From positions 434,001 through 498,000 of the forward strand of contig JAEDXY010000090.1 of assembly GCA_019395295.1 (NCBI GenBank): a stretch of 64,000 bases of DNA, read 5' to 3'. The notes under the pieces are model-generated. The model had not been told where the DNA came from and did no database searches. It saw only the letters and a list, made by a program, of their open reading frames with translations. Source of the DNA: Osmanthus fragrans (taxonomy: Eukaryota; Streptophyta; Magnoliopsida; Lamiales; Oleaceae). Of this stretch, positions 23,434-36,904 are shown in pieces (the stretch's first letter is position 1; every line of letters starts with the position of its first letter). The translations under genes and the position numbers were made by a program.

Positions 23434-26400
23434 AATTATAATGACAATTATATTCGAAAAAACTCTTCATGTCTTAAAGCTTGCAAGTTTGTGACAATCG
23501 TTACTGTATAATGTTTCCCAACGTAGCAAATTTCATGTTTAAGATTTGTTGTCTAGCTTATATACTGTGTGAGAGAGAATTGGGGAATTGGAAACAGTTG
23601 GAAAGGCCGTTGGTTGGAATATTGGGGCTTTTTTGTTTGAATTTTTTTTTGTCTTCTGTGATTTGTTGCCGTTGGGCAATGTTTAGACAAACTTTACTGC
23701 CTGTTAATGGCAGACTTTTAATTTGTCGTCCAACGTTAGCATCTATTTTAATTGGCAAATTCCTATGCTTGGCAATTTTCTCAAAGTAGGCCAAGTGGAA
23801 AGTAGTTACTTCAAATTCTTTTGTTTCAATTTTTTATGAAGTTGAAGTCAAGCTCACAGGTGCATGCTACCTCAACATTTGTCAAAGAAACTACACAAGT
23901 AACATGGTTAAAAAAATTGAAACAAAAGAATTTTAAGTAAGCATTTTCCAAAATATTTTTGCACAAGTAGCTTAATCCAAAATATTTGATTTTTTTTCTC
24001 ATTTAATACCATCAAATATTGCCCATCTAAAGACTGGACTTTTCGCATCTTGTTCATTTACGTAGAGACTATTTTGTGCACCGTTAACTAACCGTCCACT
24101 GTAGATTTGACCCCAATGTGAACTTATTTCACATGCCCAGCAATTCCCCCTTGAGAGAGATATAAGTTGAATACATAAATCAATTGAGAGTTGCTTAAAT
24201 GGTACTAACATTCAACTTAGTCTCTCTTAAAGGAAAGTCTTGAATTTGAATAGTTGAGGATGCAAATCATGTTGGGCGCAAACCTAGTGAACATTACTAT
24301 AGCAACTCAGTTCTTCATAAGAAAATTCCTCCATCTCTTTTCCATCACATCATTTCGCCACCAGAAGCTACCAATAAGTATGGTTTACAAACTTATTTAG
24401 AACTTACAAATATGCTTTAATTGGGATTAATCGGGCATTGTGTTATATTTGACTTCGCAGAAGAAATCTTCAATTTAAAGATGATTGATGCAAAATGAAG
24501 ATAGTTTGGATATAAAATGACCAAACGAAGCAAAATGAGGAACCTACGTGCATAACACGTGAGAGAAATTAGAGCATAAAGTTTGGTGTACAAATCTCCA
24601 CAAGGCAAATGATCTTCAACTGCAGTAAATTGAAATGTTTGAAACTGTAAGTAATACAAATGAAATGTTTGGTTATAAATTGCAACTAAATGAAAAGCTT
24701 AAGCCCACAACTGCAATTTTCCATTATTGTTATGTGGAAAGATGTAAAGTTACTATTTTGTCCTTTTTAAAATTGTTAAAATTTTTGTTGATCAATTAAT
24801 AAACATACAGATGAAAACCGTCCATATGTCATTCTTCTCAAGGAATGAAACGCTTAGAAAAAAGTTGCAAAAATTTAGAAGGTAATTGTGAATGGAATAA
24901 TTATCTCATAAATTTATTAACCAATCGCATCGTCTCACATTATACTTATATCCCAAGTATTTAGCTTGTTTAATAAAAAAATTGACCCGGCCAATTTATC
25001 GTACGCTTCAAAATTGTGAAAACTGCCTTGCCCATGAATATTTTGTGAAGTCATCTCAACATTCATGACGTGACCCATACAAGATTTTCAATCTGCCTAG
25101 TCCAACACAACATGCAAAAATGTTGGAATCGTGCTCAACTCACTTTACAAAAATCTTGTGCTATTTTTGTGCATGTAATAAAATCTAATAATAGAATACT
25201 AGCCCCTTGGATAAGATCAATGTTTGAAAAGGATTTCAAGTCTATATATATACATATCGAAATCATTGGAAATTCTAGCTTGACCCCTCAGATTTCAATG
25301 AATTTTGAACCCATAATTATAAAGTCAAAAAATATATATCGTTGACAAAAATAAAAGAATTTAATAGAAAAAAATAAAAAAAAATAAATAGTATTAAAAT
25401 ATCTCATTTTTCAATTCTTATGGGAGAGAAGTAAATAGGTAGAATTGGATTCTTGATTTTAAAAAGAATTTTATTCATGATAGGTAAGAATAAAAAAATT
25501 AATTAGTCCATTATGCTTTTAAACCTCTATTCACCAATTAAATATTTTTTAATCATAAAATATTTAATGCATATTCCACTTTTAATAATCGACACTATAA
25601 CAAAATTGATTTTTAGATTGAACCATTTTTTTAATTTTCGATATTTTTTTGCTAGACTTTGTAATTGTAATTTAAAAAAAAAAAAAAATTAGATTGAACT
25701 TATTTTTAATTTGTTGACATTTATTCACATTTTTTTAAAATTTATAAAATTAATTATTTTAAATGACAAAGTTATAAATTCTATGTAATATATATTTTTG
25801 TAATATTGTTCCAATATGTAATGATAAGTGATTTGAAGTGATCAAACATTCATGAATGAATGTTAGGTAAGTGCAAAAACTACCGGAAGAAAAAAGGAAG
25901 AAGCGGAAAATTGGCGTGAGCAATCGCCCATACTCTCTTTTGGCAAGGCAGGGCAAATTTTTTGTACTAGACAATCACTCAATTCAAAAAATTTACCGTT
26001 AGGTTTGAATTTTTTTGGTGATGTTTTGATTATGTTCACACCTCTTTGGCATGATTTGGGTATCCTTTCATGCATGATGATTGATATATATATGAATGGT
26101 TTTCATGTTGACAAACATATATCATTAATGTCAAATTTATACACTTACATCCAAATCAAAGATCAAACTCAGATTTCTAAAATTGTTCTTCAAGATCTTA
26201 TTAAGTTCATATTGCTTAATTTGTAATTGAATTAAGGCTTGTTATTCCTGCAAACTATTTACCATTAAAGCCTTCACTCAGCTCGGTGGCAACAAATATC
26301 ATTTATTTACAGCGATTCATTATCATATTCAAATCTTCCTTTTGGTGGATTCAAAGTTACTGATTTTCTTGTTCTTCATCATTTTGCACATCATATAATT

Positions 26401-26990
26401 ATATTAAAAATGTTACAAAATTCATTAAAACTCGCAGTGTGGTCTCTTCATGTCCAACTTCGGGTGATCTAGTCGAGGTTCATGCATGAGAATCACGTCC
26501 GCAGTTGCATCACTTTATCGCCATTTATTTTTAGTCATTTTCACATAATGTATTTGATCTAGAAATGATACCGATGTATCTCTATATTAAGACCATAAGA
26601 TTCAAATTGTAAGAAATCTAAATTCTAATAAAAGAATTTGTTGGCAATCTTAGGACATGTTTGGCAAGTCATGCCTCATTTGACTTTTCTAAGATGTAAT
26701 AATAATTAAAATAAAAATAAGCGTACAAACATGATTGAAAAATTCAAGTTTGTGGTGTAGAAAACAGTTTTTTAAAATGGATGAATATGATGATATGAAG
26801 TAAGATGTTGTTAATCAATATTGTACATATAACATGATTCTAATAATTAATATATATGGAAGTAGAAAGCATGCAACATTACGTAACAAAAAATGTTTTA
26901 AACTCATTTAAGCTCAACTAGGTCACCTTCCCTCGTCTTATTAGCAATTTCAATTATCAGGTCTCTTGTACAAGCTGGATAAATATCAAA
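23434..26990. other. AT-rich intergenic DNA without a recognisable gene
   Basis: Only short ORFs without known domains occur, such as 23481-23789 (+). No RNA gene or clear transposon end was recognised. Confidence 0.5.
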
Positions 26991-26999
26991 GGTAGTGTT

Positions 27000-27710
27000 A
27001 GGGCTGGAAAAAAAAACTCTCGAACTAAACCGAACCCAAACCGAATTGAATCGAACAATTTTTCTTAGGTTAAATGCCCTAATGGGTATCTGAACCGAGA
27101 ATATGTTCAGTTCGGTTCTCGATTCTGGACCAAGAATCAAATAAGAACTTAATGTCTCTAATTATTTTATCTTAAATAAGTCAAATTGTTTTATTTTATT
27201 AAATAAATTTGCTAACTAATTAATTTAGCCCAAATCCAAAATATAATTTTCTTATTTCTAATTTTCAACTCAAGCCCAACTTAATCAAATTTACCTAAAT
27301 TTTATTCAAATCTTATTCCATCGTAGTGCCTTTTTTGTCGTTATAGAGAAATCGAATTGAAAGTTCAGCTGTGCCTCTCTTCATTATTATGAACTCACTA
27401 TCTTCCTCTTAAGAGTCAAATTTATAAAGAACTCAACAAAAAGAGGCGTAAAAAAATCATGAGAATGGACTACATTATTTTGTAAGAACTAAAATTGAAA
27501 AAGTAATTAGTTAAATTAATGTAGCGTTGTTGTAATTATTAAAACATTAATTATTGTACAGGACTCAGGAACTTAATTGAATTGAACTGAACCCGAACGG
27601 TTTCATAATTAAATTTGGATCTGATTATTTCATTTACTAAATACCCGAAAATTCGGGTTTGGTTTGATTCTCTTTAAAATCGAATTGAACCATACCATCT
27701 CTAGCCCTAT
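27000..27710. mobile_element. Non-autonomous hAT-type element, 711 bp
   Basis: Perfect 8-bp direct repeats GTAGTGTT flank it at 26992-26999 and 27711-27718. The ends are AGGGCTGG and, reversed, ATAGGGCTAG, and the subterminal regions contain repeated GAACC/CCGAA motifs in opposite orientation. An 8-bp duplication is characteristic of hAT transposons. No transposase is readable. Confidence 0.85.
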
Positions 27711-27829
27711 GTAGTGTTCAAATTGATAAGAAACACTGACTATTATCAATTGAAAGGTCTTTTCGGTCTCTAGGTAAACATGAACTTTTTGTTCAGTTAA
27801 AAGATGTCCCCTTCTCTTTTCTTCGTACC

Positions 27830-28260
27830 TGTTGACATGGAATTTTGAGTAAATTTTGATGTAAAAAATTGTTTGTGAACATTATGCTAACTATAAATCA
27901 TACAATGCATGATTATCTTTAGTCGAATATGTCATAAGAAATAGGATTTAGGTGTTGAAATTAGTCTCTTTACCCACATTTTGAACTAGGAGTCGACGTG
28001 GATTTTCAAGTAAATTTCAACATTTGACATTGTTTGAACATTCACGTCAAGGGTAGGTTATAAAATGCATTAAATTATTGGATTATGCTATGTGTACATC
28101 TCATGGTGTACACAATGCATTACACCACCTCACATGGAGGGGGGCCCACGAATATTTTATTGTGTGTAGGTCCCCCTCCATGTGAAGAGGATGTATTGTA
28201 TTGTGTAAAAAATTATGTACACATAGCATAATTCTAAATTATTATCTAGTCGATTGCAAA
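27830..28260. repeat. Diverged direct duplication interrupted by hairpin B
   Basis: About 90 bp at 27830-27920, with GTAAATTTTGATG, TTGTTTGTGAACATT and ATTATCTTTAGTCG, recurs in diverged form from 27992, with GTAAATTTCAACA, TTGTTTGAACATTC and, beyond the hairpin, ATTATCTAGTCG. The second copy is split by hairpin element B. Confidence 0.6.
28080..28234. mobile_element. Mutator-type hairpin MITE, copy B
   Basis: A 155-bp hairpin with perfect 9-bp flanking repeats TAAATTATT (28071-28079, 28235-28243). The ends are GGATTATGCTATGTGTAC and, reversed, GAATTATGCTATGTGTAC. The centre contains CACATGGAGGGGGGCCCAC and its near-complement. Confidence 0.9.
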
Positions 28261-29484
28261 CATTAACAATAATAGTTTAAATATTAGTCTCCCAGTCCTT
28301 TTCGGGAAAGAAAAGCAGGGAAGAATCAAAATTAGAATTAGAGGATGAACTTTGATGTTTCATCTACTTACACAAGTTTGATTGTTACACTACTAGGTAT
28401 TGATGTCTATCTTCGTATTTCTTGTGGCTGTGATGACTATCACACTAGCAATTATAATGTGAAACAAAGAAAGGGTTGGAAAATACTATTTTATAATAAT
28501 TTAATCCTCAATGATTCTCTACATGGTTAACATTTAAAATGAAAATAGTTTATTGTAACAAGATTGCTTTTATTTGGACTTTTCATTATAATTTCTTATT
28601 TATTCATAATAAATTGCCTTCACATTGGCAGAAAATGATGAAGAAATAGTGTTTAGAAAAGTTGTATTAGGAGAGTTGCGTCGAAGAAACAATTTTAAAG
28701 TTATATCAGTCTCTTCTCATACGTGACTTAATATAACTCTAAAATAAAATATCATAAACTCATAGCGATTCTCCTACACATACAAGACTACGAGGAAAAT
28801 TCGAACATGCCTACTTCTTGCTGTCCAATAGTATAAAATATACTATATCATGAAAATTAAATACTATAATGTATGTATATGTCACACTAGTATATTAAAA
28901 TATATAATTTTTAGCAGACTCTCGAGTGTATTTTAATACTACACTTCACCCTCTTGTATGGGATAATAGATAACTTCTTATTTAGGCCATGTTGAACTTT
29001 TTATTATGATTATTATTAAACTTATTTTTCACAAATTCATTTCTAATAATAAATTCTTTCAATAAAATCAAAATGTTTTCCTACTTTAATAACACGTTCG
29101 AGATAATTACTTTTTACAAAATGTATTTCTCAAAAAATGGACTCAAATTAACATAGGTTTAATCTTACAATCCCTCAAATTTTGATTTCTTTTGTTGAAA
29201 AAATTGGCACATTTATCAACTTAATTAAATTTGTAAATTTTTTTAAAAGAAGGAAGCATATGCTCACACATCACATGTTTCCAAAATCTGTCCAAAATCT
29301 CTATCACATTAGCTTTACTCTTTAAATCAATCAAGCTTCTTTCCAAACTTTGCATCTCAATACAAGCTTTGTATACCAATTTGTTAAGTAGATTTTTTCA
29401 CTACCAAATATTCATGCTATATACATTGTCAAACCTACCTACATTTAGGTAGGCCGATGCCTTTTCTTCTTTGATCTAGCATCA
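28244..29484. other. AT-rich intergenic DNA without a recognisable gene
   Basis: No gene or element end was recognised. The ORF at 28345-28530 (+) has no known domain. Confidence 0.5.
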
Positions 29485-29492
29485 CTCGCAGT

Positions 29493-29980
29493 CAGGGGCG
29501 GAGGTAGGGGGGTCCGGGGGGAGTCTTGGACCCCCCATTTTTTGGACAAAATTTTGATTTTTGTTTTTTTGTGGTTTCCTTAGCCAATCCTTAACTGAAT
29601 CATCATAGGGGTCCAAATTTAAGTTTGATAGTGAAAAAAACATTGAGTTCTTTCTAACTTTTGTGTGATTGTTTAAAATTTTATTGTTTTATTATATACG
29701 AAAAAAGTAGAAAATTCGACATGATTGATGATGATGTTGTTATACAACGTTATCAAAGTGTGAAAACTCAAAAGGAACGCTTGTAATAAAGTATGATTGT
29801 GCTAAATAAAATATTGGTACTCAAAAAATACTTTCTTTTATACGTTTATTAATTTTTTGTTAATAAGGTATAAAAAAAAAATTCGGGGGCGCTACTCCCG
29901 AACCCCCGTAACCCCCCACCTTTCACCTCTATATCTTCAAATCTGGACCCCCCAACTTCGATAAGCTGGCTCCGCCCCTG
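29493..29980. mobile_element. Non-autonomous hAT-type element, 488 bp
   Basis: The left end is CAGGGGCGGAGG and the right end, reversed, is CAGGGGCGGAGCCAGC. Perfect 8-bp direct repeats CTCGCAGT lie at 29485-29492 and 29981-29988. GGGGGTCC and its complement recur near the ends. No transposase was found. Confidence 0.9.
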
Positions 29981-29988
29981 CTCGCAGT

Positions 29989-32050
29989 CCAAACTCATCT
30001 CAATCTTTTTTTTTTTTTTTTTTCAAATGAACGTGGTATGGAAGAATAATTCCTTCTTCCTTTTGTTCTTTGCCTAGGTTCCAAACGATGTGCTTGTTAA
30101 GATCAGGGCTGATGCAAGAATTTTGAATTAAGAGACACAATCAAACTTTTAAGAAAAGTTGTCAGGAATTTTTCATTAAAAAAAAAAATATACCCCATGT
30201 AATTTTACATCAAAAAATTTACATGGGCACAACTTTTTCAGATGTAAAATTTCAAACAAATAATAATAAAAACTTATATCATATTTCATGTAATATTTCC
30301 TAATAAAACGATTTAAATTATATTGAAAATTTGTATCGCAAAAATAATAATAATTGAAATCTTTTAAAGAAAATACGAATTATACGTCTCTTTTTAAGAT
30401 GCACGTTTGACGCATCTTTAACTATTTTTTATATATGTTTGAACAATTCAATATGTTTATGATATAGTTCTCAAAATGAGTTTCGAAACGACATAGACGA
30501 TTTGTGGATTCGGTTAGCGTACGATCATCGGAGAATTTTTAAAAATTAACATGTTATCAAAATTTTCGAAATACTAGTTTAAAATGACCTATTTAGACAA
30601 TCCATAATATTTGTTACGATTGACCGTTTCGTGCGTCATTAACAACATAAAAAATTAGGTCGTGAGCACTTCGAAAGGATATTAATAATATAATATTTTG
30701 ATTTCGTTTGACATTTCATAATGACTTAAAAAATTGAGACAAAAATAAGAAAATTTAGAAAGAAAAAAAAAATTGACCCCAAGGTTGGGGGTCATGTGAA
30801 CCAAACAAAATAGTTAGAGTATCTCCACGAGACTCCATTTAAAAAAAAAAAAACATACTCCAAAATTTTGAGAGCATCTATAAATTTAGAGAGCAAAATT
30901 TTTGAAATACTCCAACAAGCTCTTTATATTTTACACTTAATTTTACTACTCCCAAAAAATTTATTATTTCCTCTATCTTTTATTTTAACTAACTTTTCTC
31001 TAAATTATTATATTATTTTTCTACATTGAAAATTGAAATATTTTTAATGCATTTAATTATAGAGAGTGGGTTTGATTCTTCATTATTCTGTAAATTAAAA
31101 AGTTATTATAAAAATTATCTTGGAATATAATTTTAAGATTTGACTCTTTAAAATAGAGAGTATCTCATATTTAAAGGTATTTTTGAAAATGCTCTGGACC
31201 ATTAATTTGTTGGAAAAAAATCACAACCTAACTAGTAAAACAAAACAAATAAATAAAAAGGAGAAAACGCAGGTTTATAGTTGAGCAAACTTGCTAATCA
31301 AAGCTTCAATTACAACATTTTTTTTCCAATCTCATTATATCTACACAAAATCAAATCACACAATGCATGTATCTATTTAAATACCAAACATGAGTTCGGG
31401 TTGAGAATGAAAAAAAAAAAAAATATATATATATATATACAGTAATCAAATCCCTAAACCCATCTGAGCATAAATTCAAGAGAAAAAAATCTTATGATCA
31501 GTTTACCAAGAAAAATGAAAACTCAACTGTCAAATCATATCCAAGAATGACAACCTTCGAATAAAATTTAATAATTAGGTTCACACAAAGAAGATGGTCT
31601 CGTACACGCAAGATAAGCAAACGTCCCGTGGAGATGGTGAAGTTTTAAGCATACAAACAAAATATATACAGAGGAATTGATAAGAAGCACACGTTATCAG
31701 TACTAGTTGCTAGTGTCTTATCTAGACTTACTCACACTAGTGAGCATCTTCTTTTCATATCAATCCTGTTTTCTTATCCTTTCTTATTGCCACTCGTTCC
31801 TCTTCCATTCGGCCCTTGCTTCAGTACGGTTAACGCGTTTTTTAATCGTCACAAAATATCGCTGGTATTAGGGGACATTACAATAAAAATAACTTTTTTT
31901 CACACATAAAATATAATATTCATTAACAGAGTCAGAGTGTTGCTAAATGTGTCTACCGTAACGTTCTAATATGTGAATTTATAATTGAGATTTGACAACG
32001 TTTTAATATGATTTTAAAATATGTAATGAAATTTTAATCTCAATTTCATG
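29989..32050. other. AT-rich intergenic DNA without a recognisable gene
   Basis: Homopolymer T and A runs and a short AT repeat (about 31420-31440) are visible. No gene was recognised. Confidence 0.5.
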
Positions 32051-32679
32051 CACTATAAAAAAAGATATTTAATTATGGTGCTTAATTTGCATGTTTTACT
32101 ATTAAAATTTTGTTTAAAAAAAAATCTCTAAAAATATTAGTTAATATAAAAACTGGTGAAATTAATTTAAAAAGTTTAAAAAAAATGTTGCAAATTAATT
32201 AGAGAAAAGACAACACTCAAAAATGTTGCAAATAAATTAAAGATAACGTTAAAAAATGTTGCAGAAGAGTAAAGACAACATTAAAAAAATGTTGTGAAAA
32301 CTTGAAAATAAAAATAAAGACAACATTCGAAAAATCGTTGCAAATAGGTTAAAGGCAACATTGAAAAAAGGTTGCAAAAAAATTATTTACAAATTGTTAC
32401 CAAAATATACACAAGTTGCAACAACATTTTTAAATCGTTGCTAAAAACATTTTTTTGCAATGTTCTAAAAACGTTGCAAAAATATTGTTAGCAACGATTG
32501 AAAAATGTTATTAGCAATGTTCAAAAAACATTGCAAAAATGATATTAGTAACACTTTAAAAACGTTGTCATATCTTTTTACTCTACAACAACATAAAGAT
32601 TTGCAACATATGTTTGAACGTTACGAAAGATTTTCGACAACTTTTTTTAACGTTGCAAAAAACTTTTTTTCTTGTAGTG
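32051..32679. mobile_element. Miniature CACTA (En/Spm) element with dense subterminal repeats
   Basis: The left end reads CACTATAAAAAAAG and the right end, reversed, reads CACTACAAGAAAAAAAG, the terminal pattern of plant CACTA transposons. Between them TTGCAA, AACGTTGC and AACATTTTT motifs recur about every 30-40 bp in both orientations, as expected for transposase-binding repeats. No transposase is present. A 3-bp duplication is not evident (ATG on the left, AGA on the right). Confidence 0.8.
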
Positions 32680-33429
32680 AGAGTTCGAGTTAAATAAAAT
32701 TAAGGATAAATATCTCATCGAAAAATGCTGGTTGTCTCGGGATTAAATCCTGAGTTTCCAAACAGGGAACCCTGGATTAAATCCCAAGTTCTCTAGCACG
32801 GCTGATATCGCATCAAAAAATGATGAAACAAATATACACTATAAGAATTTAGCCTACTATTTTAACAATGTTAATTTTCTAAGATGAAACATCGAATCTT
32901 AATATAATATCCATGATATAGTCCAATTAAATTCAAACAAACAATTCCATTCAATTCAAATTCAAATGAAAGCACAAATTTCAAGAATTGTATGCTCAAA
33001 CGAACAACCATCTTTCATCATATACACAACATATAAAAGTTTGAATTATTTTTTTTAATAAAATTGATATTTTAAGATAGAGAACTACAAATATAACAAT
33101 TTTTAATATTTTTAATTTTGATAATGACACTTTTTATATGACTAATATATCCACCATCCCTCGGTCAATTCATTATCATATAGAAGTGGCCAAGCATGAG
33201 GTAAATGCAAGAAAATTATTGAAATTTGAGAAGACACATAAAAAATTAAAAAAAAAAAAAAAAACCTTAAAGAAAATGACATTTCTGGCAGTATTGAAAC
33301 ACTTGTGACCCACTCGTAGCAAATTGCACGTGGAGTCCTTTTTTAATGCCAAAACGTCGTCGTCCGTACATCTGGCACACCCAACGTCTCGTTTTGTCGT
33401 CTAATGCACAGACCATAGTTTATCCGTCG

Positions 33430-33780
33430 AACATATTATCACCGTATCTAGGGTTAAAAAAATTCAAATCGTCAAATCGATATTCCATCTAATCACTCTA
33501 TAACTCATTATTAAAAAACTCGACGGACTCGATGACGTTACATATAAAAACACTATTAATATTATTTTTCTACGGCCTTTTCCCTTTAATCGTATTTTAA
33601 TAAGCATATTTTTTACTGAGTCGTCGTCAATTAAGTCAAAATGGCCATGTCAATATTTTCGTTTGACACGTCAATGAGTCCATCGAATTTTTCAACGATG
33701 AGTTATTGAGTGATGAATGTGATAATAATTTGATAAGTTCGATGATCATTTAAAAAAAATATTTAAAGTTCAATGATAAA
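33430..33780. repeat. Imperfect foldback repeat
   Basis: Left-arm segments ATCACTCTATAACTCATTA and CGACGGACTCGATGACGT pair imperfectly with right-arm ACGTCAATGAGTCCATCGA and GATGAGTTATTGAGTGAT. Several mismatches suggest an old element. No target duplication was identified. Confidence 0.5.
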
Positions 33781-36606
33781 TATCCAATACTACAATTTTT
33801 TCCTAAATATTTTCACTTTGTGAATGGAAAAATACTAGTTCGAAAATTTAATTTAAAATTGAATTTTTTCTCTCTCACGAAAAACAAAATGCACGCATCT
33901 ATAAATTAGTATGTCGCACTTTGGTATTTATTATTAAAAATATGATGGACAAACAAATCTTTTTATGCTCTCCAAATCTAGATATATTAATTAAGTAAAG
34001 GTTGGAGATAAAAATAATTAAGAACATAAATAGTATAATGAGTGAACTTTGAGGACCTTTAGTATAATTAATATACGGCGCAACTTATAAAAATTACTCT
34101 TAAGATAATCATTTTACCAAATATTTGATATTTCTACATGAAACAAAACACTATTTTGTGATTATTTTCATTAACAATCTATTGAACTATTGTTTTAGGT
34201 GCTCCATATTTTTCCGCCTAAATTTTCAATAATTTTTTTGTTTTAAAATATTTATTCGTTTCGATTGTCTGAATTTAAGTTAAATTTTTTACTTTGTTTC
34301 TCTTATGTGCAAGTTTGGGAAGTTTTATAATTTCATTATAATTTTATCGTCAAAGTTCAAAATTAATTAATTTTAATCACATACATTTTGTAGAATTCAT
34401 AATTACTATCTACTTATCTATCATTTATTTTCATTAGTTTCATCGGCTTATAATTTTATCCAAACAAGCAAAACAACCTTGTTTCGGAAATTGTTGGGGA
34501 ACCTCAATGCAAAAAGAAAATAATAATTTGGAAACTCAAATGCCAATTACTTCAAACACTAGGGCCGCGGTTGCAATTTTAACCAGGATTCTTACAGATT
34601 TTATGAGATCATAATGGGCACATCGTGTGATGAAATCCACGATAAAGATTGGCACAGAGGATTGTATTACACTAGTCCACAAAGGACTATATCCAAACTA
34701 ATTAGCACAACATCTGAATTTGATACTTAGTCTTCAAGTTGCATTATATATGGTACATATGTATATCGTGATTAACATTTCTAATTTGTGAAAACCCAAT
34801 TCAATGAGTCATCATTCCTGGAATCAATGATGATGAATGCAAGATGATATATTTAAATGTTTGCATCTTGACATGTACCAATAATCATCTTACCTTCATG
34901 TTTGTCTTTCAAAGATATTCAATCGATGCGAATTAGGTGTCATGTTGAAGAGATAAATACTTGAATGCAAGGTTCAAAAGTCATGAAGTATTTGAAGTGA
35001 CCGCTGGCTTCAGTCTCAATACAGAACATCGAACGACGATTAGTTCTTTCCATAACTCTTTACGTTCGAACCCATTAAACCTCCAAAATGATTATTTAGC
35101 CTTTCAGACCTTCGATAACTCACTACCCCAAACTTTTGACGAATGTCATGAATGATATCTACGTATCTTTAGATGTTTTAGGGCCTTGAAACTTGTGTTA
35201 CACATCTATCAACAACACATGATCTTTCTTGTTTGTGATCAATGCGATGGATACCCAAAAGAACAACTATGTTCACATGCATAACGACGAAATACAAAAT
35301 AATTAGATGTGTCAAACTTCATTACTCGTAAACACTATTTGCAATTGTCGATGACAAATAATTGTGTACATAGTCTTATTTAAGTTCTACACTTTGAATT
35401 CGAAGTTATTTTTCAATGCAATCAAATACACAACTCTCTAAAGATATTCTTTGGTGTCAAACAATTGGTTGACTTTTACATCTTTATTATCGAGAATCAC
35501 ACGACATATGAGAAGATCGTAAACTAGATCCAGCCTAGAAGTTCCCATTAACTCGTGTCTATGTGTATATAAAAGATTCGAAATCCTCTTTTCATATGGA
35601 AATTTCCTCCTGGTTGTATTAACTATCTCGGGGGATTTGTGTGTTGCATTTGTCTCCGAAATAATTACATCACCATCTGGAGTTATCTCCACTGTTTTCC
35701 AAAAATCATCCACACTAGAGTTCACTTCATGACATGCTTCGTGTTCATTCTCAAATATCATTCTTCACAAAAGTTACACAAATAGGAGAGTGATGATTTT
35801 AATTGATGTCAATCAATCACTTCAATTCTATCTCTGAATTAAATTGTTAACATAGAACTGAAAATTTTTGTATTGTAAAAAAAAATTCGAACTCCATTTC
35901 GTATTCAAAGAAATCAACATAAAGGAGATTTTGTACATTATGATACATGTTAAATATGATGTACTCGTTGATACACGAAGTACATCAACAACTTCTCTAT
36001 TACTCTCGATCCATTTCAATGTCTATCGATCTTGATCATTTTTTACAAACTCACAAAAGTTAAAAACAACGATAAGTGTCGAATCCATATTTACATTTCA
36101 ACAATTTTTCTTTTTTTAAATAAAAAAGTTAGCAGAGTATAGAGTCTCATCCCAACCTACTGTTAAAAGATAAATCTTTCATCTATTAATAGTCGATCGA
36201 TTTATTGGCCACCTCTTAACATGCAATCAATTAACAAGTCGTCAATTTCACCAACACAACACACAATGCAGACTTCTTTCGAATAAATTTGTGCAAAAAC
36301 TCACTAAATTGTCCAACAGGCGTGTTCATTTATCTATAAGATAACGTATCATTTAAAAATTATAAATGAAATCTAAACTAACTATATGCATGAAGTGAAA
36401 AAGTTCTTCCCAACACATAATTTTGGCTTCTAATAACCATACATAAATGCTCATATTGATTTTGAAGACAAAATATGAACAAATAGAATAAAAATTATGA
36501 GGATTTAATGTTAAGAGGATATGAAATATCGGTGAAATAAAAGAGCAGTTGGTTTATTTGAAATTTGAATTAGATTTATTATGACATATATTCATGGTTT
36601 TTACCT
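33781..36606. other. AT-rich intergenic DNA; one unidentified ORF
   Basis: The minus-strand ORF at 35438-35761 (107 codons) is listed separately. Nothing else was recognised. Confidence 0.45.
35438..35761 (-). CDS. Unidentified ORF, 107 codons
   Basis: The translation begins MIFENEHEACHEVNSSVDDF and contains DGDVIISETN and KRISNLLYTHRHELMGTSRL. Its composition is balanced, unlike the low-complexity ORFs around it. I recognise no domain. There is no nearby promoter or splice signal that I can defend, and it may be a gene relic or chance. Confidence 0.2.
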   Translation of the reverse strand: MIFENEHEACHEVNSSVDDFWKTVEITPDGDVIISETNATHKSPEIVNTTRRKFPYEKRISNLLYTHRHELMGTSRLDLVYDLLICRVILDNKDVKVNQLFDTKEYL

Positions 36607-36609
36607 TAA

Positions 36610-36804
36610 AGGTCCGTTTCATTGCAAAATGAAATTTGGATTAAAAAAAAACGAATCGTAGGGAATTGTATAGTCTAAAACTTGTTTTATCAGATTGTTG
36701 ATTAATTGTGTGTGATTGGTATAATTTTTCATCAGAATTTTTTTGAAATTTTGGATCTTTTGGTAGTTTGGCTTTATTTTTCATGGAAATTGTCCATTAA
36801 AAGA

Positions 36805-36840
<36 letters not shown>

Positions 36841-36870
36841 TTACAATTATTACTAGAATTTGTTCCAATT

Positions 36871-36904
<34 letters not shown>

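Noticed and set aside
32735..32800. Repeated GGGATTAAATCC-like words
   Set aside because: Short inverted and direct words without further structure; no element ends or function could be supported.
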